Shown: positions 63,324 to 64,000 of the stretch, one piece after another
Layout of the letters: each line of letters opens with the position of its first letter
How positions within the stretch are numbered: position 1 is the first letter of the stretch
NCBI GenBank assembly: GCA_963578475.1
Contig: CAUZCL010000010.1
Span: 1-64,000 of the forward strand
DNA length: 64,000 nucleotides
Reading direction: 5' to 3'
Origin: SMYC01 sp963578475
Lineage (GTDB): Bacteria; Acidobacteriota; Vicinamibacteria; Marinacidobacterales; SMYC01
The notes under the pieces: model-generated
Told to the model about the DNA's origin: nothing
What the model saw: the letters and a program-made list of their open reading frames with translations, nothing else
Database searches by the model: none
Position numbers and translations under genes: made by a program

Positions 63324-64000
63324 TTATGCGGGCGTCGGCTGCACCTTTTCCATGGTGAAAGCCTCGATCACGTCACCGACCTTCACGTCGTTATAACCGG
63401 CGATGCCGATACCGCACTCGAAGCCTTCTTTGACTTCGCCGGAATCTTCCTTGAATCGCTTGAGGCTTCCGACCTTGCCTTCGAAAACGACGACGTTGTC
63501 CCGTAGCAAACGTATCTCCGCATTGCGCAACACTCTACCACCGGACACGTAGCAGCCAGCAATGAGGCCAATTTTTGGAACTTTGAACGTGTCGCGTACT
63601 TCTGCCCTGCCGAGCGTCACTTCCTTAAAGGTCGGCTCGAGCAAGCCTTCCATCGCCTTTTTGAGCTCGTCGGTGATGTTATAGATGACCGTGTGCATAC
63701 GGATGTCGACACTTTCTTTCGACGCAAGCTCCTCCGCGCTTCGCTCAGGACGCACATTGAACCCGATGATGACGGCGTTCGAAGCGAGCGCGAGTGTCAC
63801 GTCGTTCTCCGTAATAGCACCCACGCCTGCATGGATGATTTTCACCTTGACTTTCGCGGTGGAGAGCTTCGGCAGTGCGTCCTTGAGCACCCCGACCGAG
63901 CCCTGCACATCGGTCTTGATGATGATGGGGAGATCCTTGACGGTGCCTTCCTGTAATTGACGATGCAACTGATCGAGCGTCAGTCGTGCCGACGAGGCCA
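63324..64000 (-). CDS. infB: Translation initiation factor IF-2, C-terminal part (partial)
   Basis: The frame is open to the right window edge (64000), so the gene begins outside. The visible about 225 residues are the end of IF-2: DLPIIIKTDVQGSVGVLKDAL, VKVKIIHAGVGAITENDV, VIIGFNVRPE, IYNITDELKKAMEGLL, FKVPKIGLIAGCYVSGGRVLRNA and FECGIGIAGYNDVKVGD. Domains C1 and C2, which bind initiator tRNA, are covered; the GTPase domain is not. The operon continues to DUF503, rbfA, truB and rpsO. Confidence 0.95.
   Translation of the reverse strand, partial: ASSARLTLDQLHRQLQEGTVKDLPIIIKTDVQGSVGVLKDALPKLSTAKVKVKIIHAGVGAITENDVTLALASNAVIIGFNVRPERSAEELASKESVDIRMHTVIYNITDELKKAMEGLLEPTFKEVTLGRAEVRDTFKVPKIGLIAGCYVSGGRVLRNAEIRLLRDNVVVFEGKVGSLKRFKEDSGEVKEGFECGIGIAGYNDVKVGDVIEAFTMEKVQPTPA

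Noticed and set aside
1..64000. tRNA and rRNA genes
   Set aside because: No cloverleaf-like segment with CCA end or rRNA signature was noticed on either strand; an automated scan could still find a missed tRNA.

Overview
The window is a 64-kb piece of a GC-rich, Gram-negative bacterial chromosome. Gram-negative evidence: a LolA-type lipoprotein carrier, a secretin, and a Mpl/LdcA pair for meso-diaminopimelate peptidoglycan recycling. The density of FHA proteins, a Ser/Thr kinase, PEGA-domain proteins, NHL/TPR proteins and NtrC-type regulation suggests Acidobacteriota, or less likely a myxobacterium-like lineage. This is inference from gene content; no rRNA or tRNA gene is present to settle it.

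Layout. 1-1.2 kb: remnants and a truncated NHL gene. 1.26-4.1 kb: a Nudix-derived NAD regulator followed by nadA-nadC, with a good promoter and an overlapping candidate operator. 4.2-7.3 kb: an island that looks lower in GC, with a double-VWA secreted protein and a zinc-metallopeptidase-like gene whose HExxH motif is hidden by a frameshift. 7.3-9.9 kb: lolA and a lipoprotein secretin, separated by a long inverted repeat. 9.9-15.1 kb: signalling genes (cNMP-FHA, GAF-HD-GYP, histidine kinase). 15.3-29.2 kb: a long minus-strand run from rodZ through DnaJ-TPR, PP2C, Ser/Thr kinase, TPR-NHL, PEGA-PDZ, two FHA proteins and yqeY to ldcA and mpl. 30-35.1 kb: thiamine gene, small membrane and TPR genes, and the ffh-rpsP-khpA-rimM-trmD-rplS operon. 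35.3-40.6 kb: cNMP-binding protein, ribBA, ribE, ribD, ftsY and a TPR protein. 40.8-49.7 kb: Cache-HD-GYP, FHA-GAF-cyclase, thpR, cinA, rqcH, RDD and TPR genes. 49.9-55.7 kb: ntrX, ntrY, DUF4390, nrdR and a flippase-like membrane protein. 55.8-58.4 kb: an ECF sigma/DUF4097 chimera, purC, a Fis-type gene and groES. 58.7-64 kb: pnp, rpsO, truB, rbfA, DUF503 and the 3' end of infB.

How the parts work together. Three housekeeping blocks are classical: SRP/ribosome maturation, riboflavin, and infB-to-pnp. The accessory theme is signalling by protein phosphorylation (kinase, phosphatase, FHA readers) and by nucleotides (class III cyclase, cNMP-binding proteins, HD-GYP proteins), placed next to cell-shape and peptidoglycan-recycling genes.

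Two general cautions. At least eight genes, including the conserved gene yqeY, are broken by single-base frameshifts, often in homopolymers; this looks more like sequencing error than gene decay. Several non-coding repeats stand out: a three-copy palindromic intergenic family (15.2, 44.8 and 58.5 kb), a 163-bp inverted repeat after lolA, and a triplicated Shine-Dalgarno/ATG unit before ribBA.
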